A DNA stretch of 64,000 nucleotides, from assembly GCF_018320785.1 (NCBI RefSeq), contig NC_054867.1:39544355-39608354 (forward strand), in the 5' to 3' direction. The notes under the pieces are model-generated. The model was not told the DNA's origin. It did not search any database and was given only the letters and a program-made list of their open reading frames with translations. The stretch comes from Cheilinus undulatus. Its lineage: Eukaryota > Chordata > Actinopteri > Labriformes > Labridae. The translations under genes and the position numbers were made by a program. The first letter of the stretch is position 1, and each line of letters opens with the position of its first letter. Below, one piece after another: positions 61,301 through 64,000 of this stretch.

Positions 61301-61818
61301 TGAAGCTGGTGGCGCCAGCCGAACCTGACGTCACCATAGCAAGGAGCGGCAGCTGGCCGGAGGTGACACACTTTCTCCATTATAAACATGCTTTTAAAAA
61401 GGCACTTTTCAGCACATAGACCTTGTGAGTTTCTGGTGATATTGAAATGACAGCCCATTCAAGATGACAAGTTATGAGTGAGTACTAATGTGTTATTCAG
61501 AAACAAGCTGGTTTTAATACTCTTTTATGTGAACTACAAAAGCTAGCTTCTGTTTGAGAGCTAGTTGCCTTTTTCCCAATTTTGCTGTTTAAAAGACCTA
61601 AAAAAGCCAAATGTGTACCAAATGAAGAGCTGAAAGGCTGGCTTTTACTACTGAGCTAGACCAAATGATCTTGGTCTCTAAAAAAGAGGCAGTATTTCAC
61701 TATGAGGGTTGCTGGATGGACTTAACTCTGGAAACTCAAGCAAGATCAAGGTTATTATTACCAAACTGTACTAAAGCAAAATGGACCACTTGGTCTAAGG
61801 TGATTCTTCTTGTCTTAC
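58344..61818 (-). other. kcnd3: last intron of kcnd3
   Basis: Bounded by GTAAGA (61818) and TTTAG (58344) on the minus strand. It contains a LINE remnant at about 60790-61460 in the same orientation as the gene. The remainder (58360-60780) shows no coding or repeat signal that I can name. Confidence 0.8.
60790..61460 (-). pseudogene. LINE remnant: SGNH-hydrolase-like domain then start of AP endonuclease
   Basis: On the minus strand, 61320-61125 encodes LHVWLKDFCRNRDIPVVDDF, a RPKLFKLDRPHAN stretch and LSMNIEF. This resembles the C-terminal part of the SGNH (GDSL-type) esterase found in ORF1 of fish CR1/L2-type LINEs, with the DxxH catalytic pair seen as DRPH. Further along, 60989-60807 reads HDNLITIPC and FALFNCRPLS, like the first strand of a LINE AP-endonuclease (usually LNVRSLS). 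The order matches ORF1 then ORF2. The copy is cut short before reverse transcriptase and broken by stops. Confidence 0.58.
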
Positions 61819-62075
61819 CTGGTGGAGTGCGGTGGTACATCTCCACACTGTATGTGAAACGCGCTGAGCTCCTGCAGGGGGCTCTGGTGCGTCGGTACAG
61901 GATGGGAGGAAGGCAGGCTGGCGTTGGGAAGAGTGTTTCTCTTCGCTCTGCAGCCACAGCAAGTTCCTGTTGAGCTACCATGACTGGATATGGAGGGGCT
62001 ACGTGACGTGTACGTCTGAAGAGCCGTCTCTAAACAGTTCTGCTCGTACATCTGCTCGTCTACAAACTCATGAGC
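61819..62075 (-). CDS. kcnd3: kcnd3 penultimate coding exon (Kv4.3 cytoplasmic C-terminal tail)
   Basis: On the minus strand an acceptor TCTGCAG ends at 62076. The exon opens in phase 0 with AHEFVDEQMYEQNC and runs 85 codons plus two bases to donor AG/GTAAGA (61819/61818). AHEFxDEQMxEQNC, SRSPSISSH, TCC and LQELSAFHIQ match the proximal C-terminal tail of Kv4 (Shal) channels. The EQNC form and the following exon point to Kv4.3 rather than Kv4.2, which as I recall has ESC at that place. Kv4.3 carries A-type (Ito, ISA) potassium current in heart and neurons, with KChIP and DPP subunits. The T1 domain, S1-S6 and pore are encoded beyond the right edge. The preceding tail exon (the one I recall encoding a His-rich ESQHHHLLH-type segment) was not seen in 62076-64000. 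Confidence 0.92.
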
Positions 62076-64000
62076 CTGCAGACGACAAACAGGATAAAGG
62101 TTTAAATCCACAGGGAGGGTTAGGAGAAAACAGAATATGGAGAAAGTAAAATGCAGACAATGGGAATTCATGCCTTGAGTGATAAGTCATTTAAAATTCT
62201 ACTGATAAAAACACTTCATTAAATTGATAATAAACTTTATCTGAAACTGTATTCTAAAAACGTGCACCCATTGACCATGGAGTATATTAAATGTTGAGAA
62301 AAAAGAACCAGTTTTAATCATCCAACCACTTTTTACCATCAGAACTTTTGTGCTCCTGCTGTTCTCTACTCTTTGATGGTCACAGATACACAAAAATCAA
62401 AATGACAATGTTGCATGAACATTTTGAAGCCTTTTCAACTTGTTGACCCTGGCTTTTTGCTGACAATCAATAGGATGTTTTAATTAAATTAATTATCAAT
62501 GTCATACTGAAATAAATGGTGCACTCAAGGTTTAAATACATAAAGAGTCTCATACATTTAATGCTTTCATGCATACAACCTCAAATCCAAAAAATTTGGG
62601 CACATTTGAAATGGACTGAGGCAAAATGGAAAACTGTTCTGTGGTCAAATGAGTCCAAATTTGAAATCCTTTTTGAACCACAGACGCTGTGTCCTGCATG
62701 TGGACTGAAGTGGTTAGGGACCATTTATTTTGTTACCAGTGAACATTTCAAAAGCCTGCATCTCTGATGGTATGGGGTTGCATTAGTGCCGACAGCGAGG
62801 GCAGCTTACACATCAATGGTTAAAAATATATCGCGTTATTAGAGCAACCTTTTTTCTAAAAACTGGCCTGCCTGTAGTCCAGACCTTTCCCCAGTTGAAA
62901 ACATGCAAAATCCAGCAAAAAGGACCCAGGACTGTTGAAAAACTAGAATGCTACATCAGAGAAGAATGGGACAACATTCCTCTCCCAGAACTCTAGCAAC
63001 TGATCTCCTCACTTTCCCTGATGCTTACAGACTGTTGGACGCTACACATTGGTAAACCTGGTCCCGTCCCTACTTTTTTGAGATGTATTGCTGCCATCAC
63101 ATTCAAAATGAGCCAAAGCTCTTCATGAAACTTAATTTCAACATCTGATAAGTTGTTTATGTTCTACTGTGAATGAAATATGGGTTTATGAGATTTGCAA
63201 ATCATTACATTTTTTTTTTTTTTTTTTACAAAATTTATATGACACCCCAACCATTTGGGAATGGGGGTTGTACACAAAACTACTGAAATTGCCCGAAATT
63301 TTCAAAGTGAGCTGCATGTGTGGCTGCAGACAATTTTCCCACTTAGATCTCTTCCTTCATTTACCCTTGTTAAATGACCAGATAAAGTTGAGGTGAGCTG
63401 ATGCTTAAATGCAGCAAGAACTGTTCAAGCAAATTAACCGCAAGTGGGAAGTGACTGATAGACAACCATTGTGATCTTTACATCATGCAACACCTTCATT
63501 ATGTTTACTGTTTGCCGCATGTTCCTATCCACTCTTATTGTCATTTACTGCATCCTTTGACACCGCCCTCCTCTCCACTGTAATAGGCTTGTGAACAAGC
63601 CACTTAGGAAGATTTCAGGGGCTGCCTGCTTCAAAATTTCTTGAAGTTTTTGAAGGTGCATGTGCAAAAGAGACTGTTGTTTGTATATTGATGAAGGGCA
63701 TGTGTCCAAAGCCGCCGTTTTTTGTGCTGCAGCGCTCATTCTCATAGCAACATCCAGCGTTTTTAGTTCTTGACGTCCTAAACCCAAAAACGCCTCAGCA
63801 TCAGCCTTTTCTTGATTTAGTCACAGTGCTCACAGTTGAAAACAGAATGTGTAAAGAGCGGCCTGCTCGTCAATGTCTCTTCTCTCTCACTGGCCAATTA
63901 AAATCAAGAAGGGGCGGGACTTATAATACCAGATTTGTCAAAAGCAACGGCGGAGGAGAAACTGACCTGACTCGTCTTTTCAAGGGTAAAGTTTCCAAGT
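62076..64000 (-). other. kcnd3: kcnd3 intron running off the window
   Basis: Follows from the exon acceptor at 62076 with no earlier kcnd3 exon seen to the edge. Apart from the Tc1/mariner element it shows nothing that I can name. 63840-64000 is somewhat less AT-rich. Confidence 0.7.
62576..63270 (+). mobile_element. Tc1/mariner-type element, internally deleted
   Basis: The left end CAACCTCAAATCCAAAAAAT and the complement of the right end CAACCCCCATTCCCAAATGG are similar, with TA at both outer sides (62574-62575 and 63271-63272). Transposase traces on the plus strand include WTEAKWKTVLWSNESKF (near 62618-62670, the SDESxF-type motif) and REEWDNIPLPEL (about 62960). A poly(T) run lies at about 63211. 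The frame is broken and the N-terminal part is absent. Confidence 0.78.

Overview
The window is vertebrate, almost certainly teleost (ray-finned fish), nuclear DNA. The evidence is two split genes with vertebrate-specific products, a 21 kb intron, AT-rich non-coding sequence, and many fish-type repeats (Tc1/mariner, hAT, MITEs, tRNA-derived SINEs, and Ty3/Gypsy and LINE remnants). No bacterial or phage features were seen, and most open reading frames are chance or antisense frames.

Two genes are supported, both on the minus strand. (1) inka2 (fam212b): coding exon 1 is at 40063-40137 and the large terminal exon 2 at 17663-18901. They are joined in phase 0 across an intron of about 21 kb, giving a 437-residue PAK4-inhibitor-type protein with the Inka box, a second conserved block and the C-terminus NTAVWV. 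(2) kcnd3 (Kv4.3 A-type K+ channel): only the last two coding exons are present (61819-62075 and 58103-58343). The gene runs off the right edge, and its channel core lies outside the window. The two genes lie tail to head on one strand, and no ddx20 coding sequence was recognised between them.

Layout: 1-15200 is non-coding, with a TIR element, a Gypsy RNase H fossil, two Tc1 elements and a 23-bp minisatellite. 15200-17662 is unique sequence downstream of inka2, probably including its 3' UTR. 17663-40137 is the inka2 transcription unit. Its intron holds a transposon-borne satellite with a three-monomer higher-order repeat of about 443 bp, a possible alternative first exon, a SINE, a hAT element and enhancer-like sequence. 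40138-58102 is intergenic and transposon-dense: a Tc1 fragment fused to a duplicated 173-bp block, a second SINE, hAT elements with 8-bp target duplications, a 42-bp minisatellite inside a TIR element, a perfect-TIR MITE and a nested hAT pair. 58103-62075 is the 3' end of kcnd3, with a LINE remnant in its last intron. 62076-64000 is kcnd3 intron with a Tc1/mariner-type element.

No new gene system was found. The most unusual features are satellite arrays carried inside DNA transposons, a 99%-identical 173-bp block 2.4 kb from its copy and abutting a broken Tc1 element, and a candidate second inka2 promoter that would give an N-terminally shorter protein.
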